From positions 3,906,001 through 3,970,000 of the forward strand of contig NZ_CP090446.1 in NCBI RefSeq assembly GCF_021442025.1: a stretch of DNA of 64,000 bases. Direction: 5' to 3'. Of this stretch, positions 19,028-28,976 are shown in pieces. Made by a program: the position numbers and the translations under genes. A model generated the notes under the pieces. It was not told the DNA's origin, ran no database searches, and worked only from the letters and a program-made list of their open reading frames with translations. This DNA is from Sphingobacterium sp. SRCM116780 (GTDB lineage: Bacteria; Bacteroidota; Bacteroidia; Sphingobacteriales; Sphingobacteriaceae). Position 1 is the stretch's first letter; each line of letters starts with the position of its first letter.

Positions 19028-19131
19028 CCTTACAGCATTCGGATAGTTAAACGGTTAAATCCTTACAATTATAAAAAGTTATACGGATATATCCTTACAT
19101 TGTTTTTTCTTTGTCCGTGTATACCCTTACA
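19028..19131. repeat. Four CCTTACA repeats with about 32-bp period
   Basis: CCTTACA starts at 19028, 19061, 19093 and 19125 (steps of 33, 32 and 32 bp). Each is preceded by an AT-rich stretch, usually with a CGG or CTG about 9 bp upstream. The last copy is the left inverted repeat of the IS element. The regular spacing suggests binding sites on one face of the helix. Confidence 0.65.
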
Positions 19132-20002
19132 ATCGGGTTGTACTGTTTCTTGTTTTAGTGATTTCCTGACTATGTCTTTGCGCCGGTGTCATCATTTTAC
19201 AGCTCATGTGCGGTCTGACATTATTGTATCTTTCTATCGCTCTGCACACCGGTTCAATAGCCATTGAATAGGACTCAAAGGTGTTATAGAGCTCAAATTC
19301 TGTTTTCAGTATACCATTTACCCTTTCGGCAATTGCATTATCATAGGGTGATCCGGATTGAGTCATACTGATCTGGATATGGTTTCTCTGCAATAGTTCC
19401 ACATAGGCATCACAGCAGTACTGTATCCCCCTGTCCGAGTGGTGGATCAGCGGCCTTTGCTTATATTCCCTGCCGTTTATAGCCTTTTGGAGTGCCGATA
19501 GGCATCCGGAAGCTTTTAGGGACTGGCTGAGATGGTAGCCTACGATCTTTCTGGAATACGCATCTGTGATCAGAAAAAGGTAGATAAATCCCGTGCCTGT
19601 CCGCAGATAGGTAATATCGCTTACCCAGACCTGCTCGGCCATCAGGGGCTTTGCCCGGCTGATCATATCCGGCCATTTCCTGTAATGATGGTAGGACATC
19701 GTGGTGGTCACATATCTCCTTTTGGGATAGATCAGCATGCCATTGTCCCTGATCAGCCTGGAAAAAGCATCCCTTCCGATGGTAATATGATGCGCTTTGA
19801 GGTTCTGCTGAAGCATGTGCAAAAGCTTGACACATCCTGTACGCGGAAGCACTGATCTGATTTCCCGGACCCATTCTAGTATCATTCCATCCTGAATCAC
19901 CGAAACGTCCCTTCTGGCGTTCATTTCATACCAGGACTGTCTTGTTCTGCCAAACAGCGAGCAAATGGTACTCAGGGGAATATTGATAAATATCTCCTTC
20001 AT
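19127..20002 (-). CDS. IS3-family transposase OrfB (DDE catalytic subunit)
   Basis: 291 residues, full length. An HTH_21-type N-terminal region is followed by the rve integrase core. DDE residues are seen in VSDITYLRT (first Asp), HHSDRGIQY (second Asp) and SPYDNAIAERVNGILKTEF (Glu). Its ATG overlaps the OrfA stop as ATGA, so translation is probably coupled; I see no obvious A6G-type slippery run at the junction. The stop codon lies within the left inverted repeat. It looks intact and active. Confidence 0.93.
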   Translation of the reverse strand: MKEIFINIPLSTICSLFGRTRQSWYEMNARRDVSVIQDGMILEWVREIRSVLPRTGCVKLLHMLQQNLKAHHITIGRDAFSRLIRDNGMLIYPKRRYVTTTMSYHHYRKWPDMISRAKPLMAEQVWVSDITYLRTGTGFIYLFLITDAYSRKIVGYHLSQSLKASGCLSALQKAINGREYKQRPLIHHSDRGIQYCCDAYVELLQRNHIQISMTQSGSPYDNAIAERVNGILKTEFELYNTFESYSMAIEPVCRAIERYNNVRPHMSCKMMTPAQRHSQEITKTRNSTTRL

Positions 20003-20382
20003 TTTACTGGCGGTTTGGTACCAGACTTTTTTCGGATATCGATATCCAGCTCCTGCTCTGCAATATGGATCATCATCTCAAGGGCGGTAATCTTCAGCCT
20101 GGCAAGCCGGAGTTCCTCCTGAAGCTGCTGATCAGGACTGCTGGATGCTAAAGGCGGCAGCTCGCTGTCAGGTGAAATAAGGCCTGAATGGATTTGGGCG
20201 ATGTTCTTTTTGTACCAGTTGACAAAATAGCGAACCACCTCGCCACTCTTAAGTCCATGTTTACGCCCAAGCTGTGACTGGCTCAGATTGCCCTCAAGGT
20301 ATTCTCTGGCAACTGCAATCTTAAAAGATGATTCGTAGGTAACAGGGGCTCCTGTATGTTTCCCTTTTCTCGGTGTTTCCAT
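19999..20382 (-). CDS. IS3-family transposase OrfA (helix-turn-helix subunit)
   Basis: 127 residues. The N-terminal HTH (FKIAVAREYLEGNLSQSQLG, then RKHGLKSGEVVRYFVNWY) binds the inverted repeats. The C-terminal part is a likely leucine-zipper helix (LQEELRLARLKITALEMMI). It is followed by OrfB with a 4-bp overlap. Confidence 0.88.
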   Translation of the reverse strand: METPRKGKHTGAPVTYESSFKIAVAREYLEGNLSQSQLGRKHGLKSGEVVRYFVNWYKKNIAQIHSGLISPDSELPPLASSSPDQQLQEELRLARLKITALEMMIHIAEQELDIDIRKKSGTKPPVK

Positions 20383-20619
20383 ATTATATAAAATTAATAA
20401 TTACTCCGATTTGTGTAAGGGTAATTTAGGAATAGACAACCTTCTAATCCCTTATTTGTTTCTCTTTATTTCTTTTTTAGGGATTTCGCATTCATCTTCT
20501 TTTTGATGTCAAAAAAAATTGCATTTTATCAAAACTAAAATTTATATTTGCTTTGCCTATATAAAGATCCAACGTCTTCTTTATAAGCCATCTACTTGTG
20601 TTATTTTATTCTAGTCATT

Positions 20620-21159
20620 ATGCTTTACATTTATTGTACATTGTGTATGCTGTTAGTTGTTTCTTTTTTTTATTATGGAAAACAACTTCACATGTCACGT
20701 CAGTTTCTCCGCCGTGCTACGTTAAGTGTGCATTGTCGTTTTAACCCTATTGGAGATCATCGTAATAGTAAGGGGGGGGAATGCTCAAAAAGTGGCAGTC
20801 TATTATTCCATATTACACGTCGTGATTTGGATATTCGCCATATTGTTATTAAAGACGTTAAGGTTAGTCACCCCAACTTTAAAGTAAGCTTAGAGCAATT
20901 GATCATGATCACTTTTCCTCAAGACAGCACGATTGCTCATGAATCGTCTGTACGCTTCCGTATACGTGGCCCCTTAAGTAAAATCCGTGTTCTGGATCAC
21001 CATTTTGTCCTTATAAAAGGTTATATGACTGCTAAATCAGCAGAACGTATTACCTTTCGACTTCGCGTTCCTGTAGAGCCCAGTCCAGAAGAAACTCAGG
21101 CCTTAATTAACCGAGACCTACAAGATTATGACCCTATAGATGGATTAGCAGGTATATAA
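20620..21159 (+). CDS. Hypothetical membrane-anchored protein
   Basis: 179 residues from the first ATG; the longer reading needs a TTG start. There is one N-terminal membrane helix (MLYIYCTLCMLLVVSFFYYG) followed by a basic soluble domain with many beta-strand-like stretches. It matches no family that I recognise. A G7 run at 20772-20778 lies within the reading frame and could slip, switching the frame. It is isolated between the IS element and the polysaccharide locus, and could be an old fragment or a small envelope protein. Confidence 0.5.
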   Translation: MLYIYCTLCMLLVVSFFYYGKQLHMSRQFLRRATLSVHCRFNPIGDHRNSKGGECSKSGSLLFHITRRDLDIRHIVIKDVKVSHPNFKVSLEQLIMITFPQDSTIAHESSVRFRIRGPLSKIRVLDHHFVLIKGYMTAKSAERITFRLRVPVEPSPEETQALINRDLQDYDPIDGLAGI

Positions 21160-21577
21160 TGTAGCTCACTATTTTCTAGTGGGCTAACCACATTTTCTTA
21201 TCAAAGAATATTTTCCCTTTTTGTAACAGTAAGGCATGATTTTGTTATAGCTACAAAAAAAATCCTTAATTTTACCCTATTATATGTTCCACGTGGATTT
21301 TAGATAGATTTTTTATTTCTGTCGAAGACAGTCTTAAGTTTTTATAAATATGATCATTACTTATCTTAGTAGAACAGTTCATACACATCATTGAAAAAGA
21401 CAGGAAATTGCTAAGGATTATTGAACTACTGCGAAAATCTGCTTATGGAGAATATTTACAATGTATTTAAAATAAATTGTTTTTCCTTAAACATTTATTT
21501 AATATTATTATGAGAAAAATAATTTGGATATTTCTAATCCAGTGAGTACTTTTGTTACTCATATACTATTGAACGAC
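21160..21577. other. Long untranslated region before the polysaccharide locus
   Basis: 417 bp without a gene. A weak hairpin at 21162-21186 (TAGCTCACTA / TAGTGGGCTA) follows the upstream gene. A short palindrome TCCACGTGGA and a stem CTGTC-GAA-GACAG occur around 21290-21335. I find no good TTG...TAnnTTTG promoter. The size suggests a regulatory leader for the operon. Confidence 0.4.
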
Positions 21578-22105
21578 ATGCTGGAAACGTTAATCACTTC
21601 TAAAACGAGGTTAAAGTTGCTGATCAAATTTTTTGTGTCAGCGAGTAATCAAGGTCATTTAAGGGGATTAGCGGAAGAATTTCAAGAATCAACCAACGCG
21701 ATTCGTAAAGAATTAAACCAATTATCAGAAGCAGGTTATTTAGAAAAAAAGACAGATAAGAATAAAATTCTGTATCGTGCGAATTCCAAGCACTCCTTAT
21801 TTAAACCACTACAACAATTAATTCATACTCATTTGGGTATTGATCATGTACTTGAATATATTTTGACCAAAGCTGGTGATGTTCAGGAGATTAGTTTGTT
21901 GGGTGACTATGCTAAAGGCTTAGACTCGGGACGTATTGATGTTTTAATTTTGGGAAAAGATATAAATCAGGCATATTTATTGCAGTTAGCCGACAAAGCT
22001 AGTGAAAAACTGAACAAGGAAGTCTGCTTAAACTTCATAGGTACAAAGGAGAATTTTCAACGTATAATACTATATTCTGCTAAAACAGCAACAACAATCG
22101 ACTAA
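21578..22105 (+). CDS. Winged-helix regulator with nucleotidyltransferase-like domain
   Basis: 175 residues from ATG at 21578 (MLETLITSKTRLKLLIKFF), which matches how such Bacteroidota proteins usually begin; the longer frame uses TTG. The N-terminal winged-helix domain (LRGLAEEFQESTNAIRKELN, YLEKKTDKNKILYRAN) spans about residues 25-75. The C-terminal half has a degenerate nucleotidyltransferase look (ISLLGDYAKGLDSGRIDVLILG), where the usual GSxxxGxxxxxSDID is only partly kept. Proteins of this build often stand first in exopolysaccharide loci of the phylum, so it is probably the local regulator. It lies 24 bp before the epimerase gene. Confidence 0.75.
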   Translation: MLETLITSKTRLKLLIKFFVSASNQGHLRGLAEEFQESTNAIRKELNQLSEAGYLEKKTDKNKILYRANSKHSLFKPLQQLIHTHLGIDHVLEYILTKAGDVQEISLLGDYAKGLDSGRIDVLILGKDINQAYLLQLADKASEKLNKEVCLNFIGTKENFQRIILYSAKTATTID

Positions 22106-22129
22106 ATAACTATCATAATTATAAAAACA

Positions 22130-23098
22130 ATGAGTAAAATATTAATCACTGGTGGAGCAGGATTCATAGGATCAAATTTAACGGAACATTTCTTAGGTAA
22201 AGGGTATCAAGTTGTTGTTTTGGATAATTTTGCAACAGGTCATCGACATAATCTTGCCCAACATACCAATAATTCTAATTTTCAACTTATAGAAGGTGAT
22301 ATTAGGAATGCAGCAGACTGTGAAAAGGCAGTGCAAGGTGTTGATTATGTATTGCATCAAGCAGCACTAGGATCAGTACCTCGCTCTATCAAAGATCCAC
22401 AGACGACAAATGAGGTCAATGTAACAGGGTTTTTAAATATGTTGGTTGCGGCCCGCGATGCACAAGTGAAACGTTTTGTTTATGCAGCATCCTCTTCTAC
22501 CTATGGAGATTCCGAAAACTTACCAAAAGTAGAAGATGTGATCGGTAAACCATTGTCACCTTATGCGATTACAAAATATGTAAATGAACTATATGCCGAT
22601 ATTTTTTCAAAAACATATGGTTTAGAAACCATCGGCCTGCGTTATTTCAATGTGTTTGGCCGTCGTCAAGATCCAAATGGTGCTTATGCAGCTGTTATAC
22701 CTTTATTTGTGAAGAAATTTATGAATCATGAAGGACCTGTAATTAATGGTACTGGAGATTATTCGCGTGATTTTACATATATCGACAATGTCATTCAAAT
22801 GAATGAATTAGCAATGACAACAGATAATTCGATGGCCATTAATACTGTTTATAATACTGCAGTTGGTGATCGTACGACATTAAATCAATTGGTTGGTTAT
22901 TTAAAAGAATATTTAAGTGAATTCGATGCTGAAATTGCCCATGTAAACTCTTCACATGGACCTAACCGTCAAGGTGATATTCCTCATTCTTTGGCTTCTA
23001 TTGAGAAAGCAAAGTCTTTATTGGGGTACGAACCCACCCATACGATTGACAAAGGTTTAAAAGAAGCTGTTCAATGGTATTGGGAAAATTTGAAATAG
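22130..23098 (+). CDS. wbpP: UDP-N-acetylglucosamine 4-epimerase (WbpP type)
   Basis: 322-residue extended SDR enzyme. The NAD-binding motif is [10 protein letters not shown] near residue 8, and the catalytic Ser and YxxxK are seen in [11 protein letters not shown] and [32 protein letters not shown] is characteristic of UDP-GlcNAc/UDP-GalNAc epimerases of the WbpP/Gne group. It would supply UDP-GalNAc to the dehydrogenase encoded next, the same pairing as WbpP/WbpO or TviC/TviB. The acceptance of N-acetyl sugars is inferred from family and context. Confidence 0.85.
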   Translation: MSKILITGGAGFIGSNLTEHFLGKGYQVVVLDNFATGHRHNLAQHTNNSNFQLIEGDIRNAADCEKAVQGVDYVLHQAALGSVPRSIKDPQTTNEVNVTGFLNMLVAARDAQVKRFVYAASSSTYGDSENLPKVEDVIGKPLSPYAITKYVNELYADIFSKTYGLETIGLRYFNVFGRRQDPNGAYAAVIPLFVKKFMNHEGPVINGTGDYSRDFTYIDNVIQMNELAMTTDNSMAINTVYNTAVGDRTTLNQLVGYLKEYLSEFDAEIAHVNSSHGPNRQGDIPHSLASIEKAKSLLGYEPTHTIDKGLKEAVQWYWENLK

Positions 23099-23155
23099 AA
23101 CTTATATTATATTCATATTTAGTTTTTTAAATCTGAATACTAAAATTATTAATAA

Positions 23156-24439
23156 ATGAAAAAAATAGCAGTTATAGGCTTAGGTTATGTAGGATTGCCC
23201 TTAGCACGTTTGTTTGCAACTAAATTTCCAGTAGTAGGATTTGACATTAATCAAAAACGTATTGACGAGTTGCGTATTGGTAAAGATCTGACACTAGAAG
23301 TTGAAGATGATGTACTGCGAGGTGTTTTAGTAGATGAAAATCCATTTTCATCTACTAAAAATGGGTTATGGTGCTCTAATCAATTGGCGGATATTGAGGA
23401 TGCCAATTTTTATGTAGTGACTGTACCTACGCCAGTTGATAAAAATAATCGACCAGATCTGACGCCATTATATAAAGCTTCAGAAACTGTCGGAAAAGTA
23501 CTGAAAAAAGGAGATATTGTTGTTTACGAGTCAACGGTATATCCAGGTGTAACTGAAGAAGAATGTATTCCTGTCTTGGAAAAAATATCAGGATTAAAGT
23601 TTAATGAAGATTTTTTTGCTGGTTATTCACCCGAACGTATTAATCCAGGAGATAAGCAACACACAGTAGAGAAAATATTGAAAGTAACCTCTGGTTCTAC
23701 ACCTGAAATTGGAAAAGAGGTAGATAGTGTTTATCGTGAAGTTATTACTGCAGGAACCCATTTAGCTCCTTGTATTAAAGTTGCTGAGGCTGCTAAAGTT
23801 ATTGAGAATTCACAACGTGATATCAACATAGCTTTTGTTAATGAATTGGCTAAAATTTTCAATATTTTGAATATTGATACCCACGCTGTATTAGAAGCCG
23901 CAGGAACCAAATGGAATTTCTTACCTTTCAAACCAGGATTGGTAGGTGGCCACTGTATTGGTGTTGATCCATATTATTTAGCCCAAAAAGCACAAGAACA
24001 TGGTTATCATCCAGAGATAATCTTGGCTGGTCGTCGTTTGAACGATTCTATGGGTGAGTATGTCGCCTCACAAGTTGTGAAAACAATGATTAAAAAAGGA
24101 ATCAATGTCAATGGAGCTGAGGTATTAATGTTAGGTATTACTTTCAAAGAAAACTGTCCTGATGTTCGTAATACCAAGATTGTTGATGTGATTGCTGCAC
24201 TAGAAGATTATGGAATAACAGTGACAACCTATGATCCATGGGCAAACCCTGTAGAAGTAGAACACGAGTATAAGTTAATAAGTGAGAATAAACTTCCTGA
24301 TTTTAAGTATGATGCAGTTATTCTGGGCGTAGCGCATAAAGAGTTTTTAGATTTAAATTTTAATGCTCTTAAAAAAGAAAATGCTGTAGTTTATGATGTT
24401 AAGGGAATTATTGCTGATAAAGCAGACAATAGATTGTAA
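23156..24439 (+). CDS. wbpO: UDP-N-acetyl-D-galactosamine dehydrogenase (WbpO/TviB type)
   Basis: 427-residue UDP-sugar dehydrogenase. The N-terminal Rossmann motif is [10 protein letters not shown], and the catalytic Cys lies in [13 protein letters not shown] (about residue 265). The C-terminal UDP-binding domain contains [16 protein letters not shown]. It oxidises the C6 of a UDP-HexNAc to the uronic acid. The neighbouring WbpP-type epimerase makes UDP-GalNAcA the likely product; UDP-GlcNAcA (WbpA type) is the alternative. Confidence 0.88.
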   Translation: MKKIAVIGLGYVGLPLARLFATKFPVVGFDINQKRIDELRIGKDLTLEVEDDVLRGVLVDENPFSSTKNGLWCSNQLADIEDANFYVVTVPTPVDKNNRPDLTPLYKASETVGKVLKKGDIVVYESTVYPGVTEEECIPVLEKISGLKFNEDFFAGYSPERINPGDKQHTVEKILKVTSGSTPEIGKEVDSVYREVITAGTHLAPCIKVAEAAKVIENSQRDINIAFVNELAKIFNILNIDTHAVLEAAGTKWNFLPFKPGLVGGHCIGVDPYYLAQKAQEHGYHPEIILAGRRLNDSMGEYVASQVVKTMIKKGINVNGAEVLMLGITFKENCPDVRNTKIVDVIAALEDYGITVTTYDPWANPVEVEHEYKLISENKLPDFKYDAVILGVAHKEFLDLNFNALKKENAVVYDVKGIIADKADNRL

Positions 24440-24444
24440 TTGGT

Positions 24445-25494
24445 ATGAGTAAAACTATTTTAATAACCGGTGGAGCAGGTTTTATCGGTTCACATGTTGT
24501 TCGTGAGTTTGTTCTAAAATATCCAGAATATCAAATTATTAATTTAGATGCATTAACCTATGCTGGTAATTTGGAAAATCTAAAAGATATCGAAGCGTGT
24601 GCAAATTATAGATTTATCAAAGCTGACATTACTGACCAAGGATTAATATTAGAGCTTTTTCAACAATATCAACCAGATGGTATCATTCATTTGGCTGCAG
24701 AATCACACGTTGATCGTTCAATAACAGATCCTTCTGCGTTTGTTATGACAAATGTTATAGGTACGGTAAACTTATTAAATGCAGCAAAAGAAATTTGGAA
24801 AAATAATTTTGAAGGGAAGCGTTTTCATCACGTATCGACTGATGAGGTTTATGGGACATTAGGTGAAACGGGTTTATTTAAAGAAACGACTAGCTATGAT
24901 CCTCACTCTCCATACTCGGCATCAAAAGCGAGTTCAGATCATTTTGTTCGTGCTTATCATGATACCTATGGACTTCCTATAGTGATTACAAATTGCTCAA
25001 ATAACTATGGCCCGAACCATTTTCCTGAAAAATTAATTCCGCTTTGTATTCATAATATATTGAATAATAGACCACTTCCTATCTATGGTGATGGAAAATT
25101 CACAAGAGATTGGTTGTTTGTCATCGATCATGCAAAAGCAATTGATTTGGTTTTTCACCAAGGTAAAAATGGTGATTCTTACAATGTTGGAGGTTTTAAT
25201 GAGTGGAAAAACATTGATTTAGTTAAAGAGTTGTGTCGACAAGTCGATGAAAAATTGAATAGAGCAACTGGTACTGCAGATCAACTCATTACATTTGTCA
25301 AAGATCGTCCTGGTCACGATTTGCGTTATGCTATTGATGCGACAAAGATTAATCAAGAATTAGGTTACCAACCTTCTGTAACGTTTGAACAAGGACTTTC
25401 AATTACTATTGATTGGTTTCTACAAAATCAAGATTGGTTAGATAGCGTTACGTCTGGTGATTATCAAAACTACTATAAGAAACAATATCATTAA
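24445..25494 (+). CDS. rfbB: dTDP-glucose 4,6-dehydratase
   Basis: 349 residues. It carries out the second step of dTDP-L-rhamnose synthesis. [10 protein letters not shown] binds NAD; the HVSTDEVYGTLGE and SPYSASKASSDH stretches carry the Thr, Asp-Glu and YxxxK catalytic groups. It begins 5 bp after the dehydrogenase gene and is followed by the rest of the pathway in the order B-C-D-A. Confidence 0.96.
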   Translation: MSKTILITGGAGFIGSHVVREFVLKYPEYQIINLDALTYAGNLENLKDIEACANYRFIKADITDQGLILELFQQYQPDGIIHLAAESHVDRSITDPSAFVMTNVIGTVNLLNAAKEIWKNNFEGKRFHHVSTDEVYGTLGETGLFKETTSYDPHSPYSASKASSDHFVRAYHDTYGLPIVITNCSNNYGPNHFPEKLIPLCIHNILNNRPLPIYGDGKFTRDWLFVIDHAKAIDLVFHQGKNGDSYNVGGFNEWKNIDLVKELCRQVDEKLNRATGTADQLITFVKDRPGHDLRYAIDATKINQELGYQPSVTFEQGLSITIDWFLQNQDWLDSVTSGDYQNYYKKQYH

Positions 25495-25516
25495 TTAAGT
25501 TGTCGTTAAGAAAGCA

Positions 25517-26062
25517 ATGAAAGTAAAAGAAACAAAACTACAAGGATGTTTTATTCTAGAGCCAAATAAATTTGGCGATAGTAGGGGCTATTTTTTTGAA
25601 AGTTTTAATGAACAAACCTTTAATCAGTTAACAGGTACTAGTACTCATTTTGTTCAAGATAATCAATCCTTTTCAAGTCGAGGAGTACTTCGAGGTTTGC
25701 ATGCGCAAGAGGGAGAGTATGCTCAAGCGAAATTGGTTCGAGTTCTTAAGGGAACTGTACTTGATGTCGCAGTTGATGCTCGCATTGGGTCTCCAACTTT
25801 TGGACAACATGTTGCTGTAGAATTGTCTGAAGAAAATAACCTTCAACTATTTATTCCTCGTGGATTTTTACATGGATTTGTCGTATTATCGGAAAAAGCA
25901 ACGTTCTTTTATAAATGTGATAACTTTTACAATAAAGCAGCTGAATGTGGTGTAAAGTTCGATGATCCTGCATTAGAAATTAATTGGGTATTACCACATG
26001 AAGATATGATTATTTCAGATAAGGATGCAATTTTACCTTCTTTTAAAACAATATTTGGATAA
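25517..26062 (+). CDS. rfbC: dTDP-4-dehydrorhamnose 3,5-epimerase
   Basis: 181-residue cupin-type epimerase, full length. FGDSRGYFFESFNE, QDNQSFSSRGVLRGLHAQ (with the catalytic His) and PRGFLHGFVVLSE are the family blocks. It is the third step toward dTDP-L-rhamnose. Confidence 0.96.
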   Translation: MKVKETKLQGCFILEPNKFGDSRGYFFESFNEQTFNQLTGTSTHFVQDNQSFSSRGVLRGLHAQEGEYAQAKLVRVLKGTVLDVAVDARIGSPTFGQHVAVELSEENNLQLFIPRGFLHGFVVLSEKATFFYKCDNFYNKAAECGVKFDDPALEINWVLPHEDMIISDKDAILPSFKTIFG

Positions 26063-26073
26063 AATAGGAAGCT

Positions 26074-26925
26074 ATGAAAGTATTAGTTACTGGTGCTAAC
26101 GGTCAATTAGGGAGTGAGCTAAAAGATGTATTCCATACCAAGATTGGTTATGAGTGTTATTTTTTGGATCGAACACAACTTCCACTAGATCAGCAATTTA
26201 TTATACAGGATATACTCGCTATTTATCAACCTGATATTATCATACATGCAGGGGCATATACTGCTGTGGATAAGGCGGAGTCAGATCAAGTAATGGCAGA
26301 ATCAGTTAATCATTTTGCCTCAGAAGAGATTGCTCAGTATTGTCACTTACAAAATATCCGTTTAATAGCTATTTCAACAGATTATGTCTTTGATGGTAAT
26401 TCCAATACACCATTGAAGGAGGATGCCTCCGTCAGCCCAATTAATGTATACGGAGAAACGAAATTAAAAGGAGAACAAGCAATACAAAAATGGTGTCCTG
26501 ATGCAATAATAATTCGCACATCTTGGGTTTACTCGACATATGGAAATAATTTTGTAAAGACCATGTTGCGATTGATGAATGAACGAGATGAAATTTCTGT
26601 TATTAACGATCAAATTGGATCTCCAACTTATGCAAAGGATTTGGCTCAAGCCATCCTCACCATAATAGAATCTTCAAAATGGATAGCAGGGATATATAAT
26701 TATTCAAACGAAGGAGAAATTTCTTGGTATGATTTTGCCATGGCAATTCGTGAAATAAAAAGTTTAGATTGTAAAATTAATCCTATACCTACAACTCAAT
26801 ATCCTACTCCAGCAGCAAGACCCAAATTTTCTCTTTTAGATAAAATGAAAATAAAAACTACATTTGGGATAACAATACCGGATTGGAAAAATAGTTTAAA
26901 TCATATGCTGAATAATATAGTTTAA
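26074..26925 (+). CDS. rfbD: dTDP-4-dehydrorhamnose reductase
   Basis: 283-residue SDR. NADPH motif TGANGQLGSEL; STDYVFDG and VYGETKLKGEQA (YxxxK) are the catalytic blocks. It carries out the last step to dTDP-L-rhamnose and starts 11 bp after rfbC. Confidence 0.95.
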   Translation: MKVLVTGANGQLGSELKDVFHTKIGYECYFLDRTQLPLDQQFIIQDILAIYQPDIIIHAGAYTAVDKAESDQVMAESVNHFASEEIAQYCHLQNIRLIAISTDYVFDGNSNTPLKEDASVSPINVYGETKLKGEQAIQKWCPDAIIIRTSWVYSTYGNNFVKTMLRLMNERDEISVINDQIGSPTYAKDLAQAILTIIESSKWIAGIYNYSNEGEISWYDFAMAIREIKSLDCKINPIPTTQYPTPAARPKFSLLDKMKIKTTFGITIPDWKNSLNHMLNNIV

Positions 26926-26955
26926 GTATTATTATCTATTTAAAATTTAAAATAA

Positions 26956-27813
26956 ATGAAAGGAATTATACTAGCTGGTGGTTCAGGCACGCGTCTCCAC
27001 CCATTGACATTAGCTGTTAGTAAACAGTTGATGCCAGTATATGATAAACCCATGATATATTATCCATTGTCTACATTAATGCTGGCTGGGATAAATGAAA
27101 TTCTAATTATTTCTACACCACAAGATTTACCCCATTTTCAAAAACTGTTGGGAGATGGAACACAAATTGGATGTAAGTTTTCATATAAGGAACAACCTTC
27201 TCCAGATGGACTCGCTCAGGCATTTATATTAGGAGAAGAATTTATTGGAAATGATAAAGTGGCCTTGATTTTAGGAGATAATATTTTTTATGGTTCAGGT
27301 ATGTCTAAGTTGTTACAGTCATGTGCGGATCCAGATGGTGGGGTCGTATTTGCTTATCCAGTATATGATCCGGAACGTTATGGTGTTGTTGAATTTGATG
27401 GAGAGAATAAAGTCGTTTCAATAGAGGAAAAGCCAAAATTTCCAAAATCAAATTATGCAGTACCAGGTTTATATTTTTATGATAATGATGTGGTTAAGAT
27501 TGCAAAAAATATAACTCCATCTCATAGAGGAGAATTGGAAATTACAGATATAAATAAAGAGTATCTAAAGAAAGATAAGTTGAAGGTTGGTGTTTTTGAT
27601 CGAGGTACAGCTTGGCTGGATACGGGAACTATCCAATCATTAATGCAGGCAGGGCAATTTGTTCAAGTTATTGAAGAACGTCAGGGGATGAAGATTGGAG
27701 CTATTGAAGAAGTTGCTTATAGAATGGGTTATATAAATAAAGAACAACTCAACAGGGTTGCGGAACCATTACGTAAGAGTGGGTATGGTGAATATTTGTT
27801 GAAAATGGTATGA
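26956..27813 (+). CDS. rfbA: Glucose-1-phosphate thymidylyltransferase
   Basis: 285 residues. It makes dTDP-glucose, the entry step of the rhamnose pathway. [29 protein letters not shown] and LGDNIFYG are diagnostic. Its stop codon overlaps the start of the polymerase gene as ATGA, so translation of the assembly genes is coupled to it. Confidence 0.96.
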   Translation: MKGIILAGGSGTRLHPLTLAVSKQLMPVYDKPMIYYPLSTLMLAGINEILIISTPQDLPHFQKLLGDGTQIGCKFSYKEQPSPDGLAQAFILGEEFIGNDKVALILGDNIFYGSGMSKLLQSCADPDGGVVFAYPVYDPERYGVVEFDGENKVVSIEEKPKFPKSNYAVPGLYFYDNDVVKIAKNITPSHRGELEITDINKEYLKKDKLKVGVFDRGTAWLDTGTIQSLMQAGQFVQVIEERQGMKIGAIEEVAYRMGYINKEQLNRVAEPLRKSGYGEYLLKMV

Positions 27814-28976
27814 TTTATTTTGTCATTTTTTTTATAGCACTTTTTTTATTTTTACGTTATGTAAATTCCACTTCTAAGTCAGAGGGAAGGGTTCCTTATA
27901 CACTATTATGTATAATGCTAGTGATTCTTTCAGCATTGCGATATAGGGTAGGAGGTGATTCATTATATTATTTTGACATATTTGATTCTTATCCTACCTT
28001 ACTAACATTAAGTTCTTATGATTTTATTAATTCAGAATATAATTTAGGTTGGATTGTTTTTAATGCAACTGTAAAATCAATAGGTAATAGTTTTTATTTT
28101 TTTCAGTTTTTTCATGCATTAATTGTAAACGCTATTATATTCTATTTTATCCAGAAGTATGCTAAAAATAAATTTCTAACAGTCTCTTTTTATTTATTTT
28201 TCTACTTTTTCTATTTTAATATGGAAATTCTTAGAGAATCGTTAGCTATAGTTATTTTTCTATTAGCAATTCCACATTTATTAGAAAAAAAATGGTTAAT
28301 ATATATCTTATATTGCTTATTAGCGTATCTATTTCATAGTTCTGCACTTATTTTATTCGTTCTGCCAATTTTTGCAAGAAAAATGGAAATAAAATATCAA
28401 GTTATTTTATTAGTCATGTTAGCAGCAGTGATTAACTTTATTTCCTTAGATAATCTTCTGGGATCTGTTTTTGGATCATTTTCTTTCGCTCAAAGGGCAT
28501 CTAGAAATTATTTGAATAAGGAAATGAGTATCATGGGAATTCTGATCCCATTGTTAAAAATGTTTGCTTTCTTTATTATTTATATAATTGCACAACGGAA
28601 AAAGATTTGTCTTGACCATCCTTTAATTATTTTCGTAAGTCCTTTTATTATATTAGGGTTACTGGCCTCATTTATTCCTGGTGTATATCGCTTCCTGAAT
28701 TACCTCGCAATTCCGATGTTAATTTATACGGTAGATATCTTATACAGTCTAATACGTACTAAAAATAAAAGATCAATATCCTTAGTCAAGGTATTATCTT
28801 GTTTCTTAATATTAGTTTTATTACAATTACAATATCTTACTCGAGATATGTCACAATATACACAGAACAAAAGCATTTTTTTCAATAGATATTTACCATA
28901 TCATTCTATTTTTAATGAACAGATTGATCAAACAAGAGAAAATATATTTTACAATTCAATGGGAGTAGATCGATGA
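27810..28976 (+). CDS. wzy: EpsG-like repeat-unit polymerase (Wzy candidate)
   Basis: 388-residue integral membrane protein with roughly ten hydrophobic helices from residue 1 onward, and a large extracytoplasmic loop starting near [18 protein letters not shown], a stretch typical of EpsG/Wzy-like polymerases. Wzy proteins have little sequence conservation, so the call rests on topology, that motif and its position beside Wzx and glycosyltransferase genes. It would polymerise lipid-linked repeat units at the periplasmic face. It overlaps both neighbours by 4 bp. Confidence 0.78.
   Translation: MIYFVIFFIALFLFLRYVNSTSKSEGRVPYTLLCIMLVILSALRYRVGGDSLYYFDIFDSYPTLLTLSSYDFINSEYNLGWIVFNATVKSIGNSFYFFQFFHALIVNAIIFYFIQKYAKNKFLTVSFYLFFYFFYFNMEILRESLAIVIFLLAIPHLLEKKWLIYILYCLLAYLFHSSALILFVLPIFARKMEIKYQVILLVMLAAVINFISLDNLLGSVFGSFSFAQRASRNYLNKEMSIMGILIPLLKMFAFFIIYIIAQRKKICLDHPLIIFVSPFIILGLLASFIPGVYRFLNYLAIPMLIYTVDILYSLIRTKNKRSISLVKVLSCFLILVLLQLQYLTRDMSQYTQNKSIFFNRYLPYHSIFNEQIDQTRENIFYNSMGVDR

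Larger units (their letters stand above)
19122..20426 (-). mobile_element. IS3-family insertion sequence
   Basis: Two overlapping transposase frames lie on the minus strand between imperfect inverted repeats. Reading inward, the left end is TACCCTTACAATCGG and the right end (reverse complement) is TACCCTTACACAAATCGG. The exact tips are uncertain by a few bases and I see no convincing target duplication. The element is visibly richer in G and C than its neighbours, which suggests recent arrival from another background. It lies between genes and interrupts none. Confidence 0.85.

Noticed and set aside
21160..22130. Invertible promoter controlling the polysaccharide locus, as in Bacteroides capsules
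   Set aside because: No pair of inverted repeats flanking a promoter was found, and no invertase or UpxY-like antiterminator gene is present.
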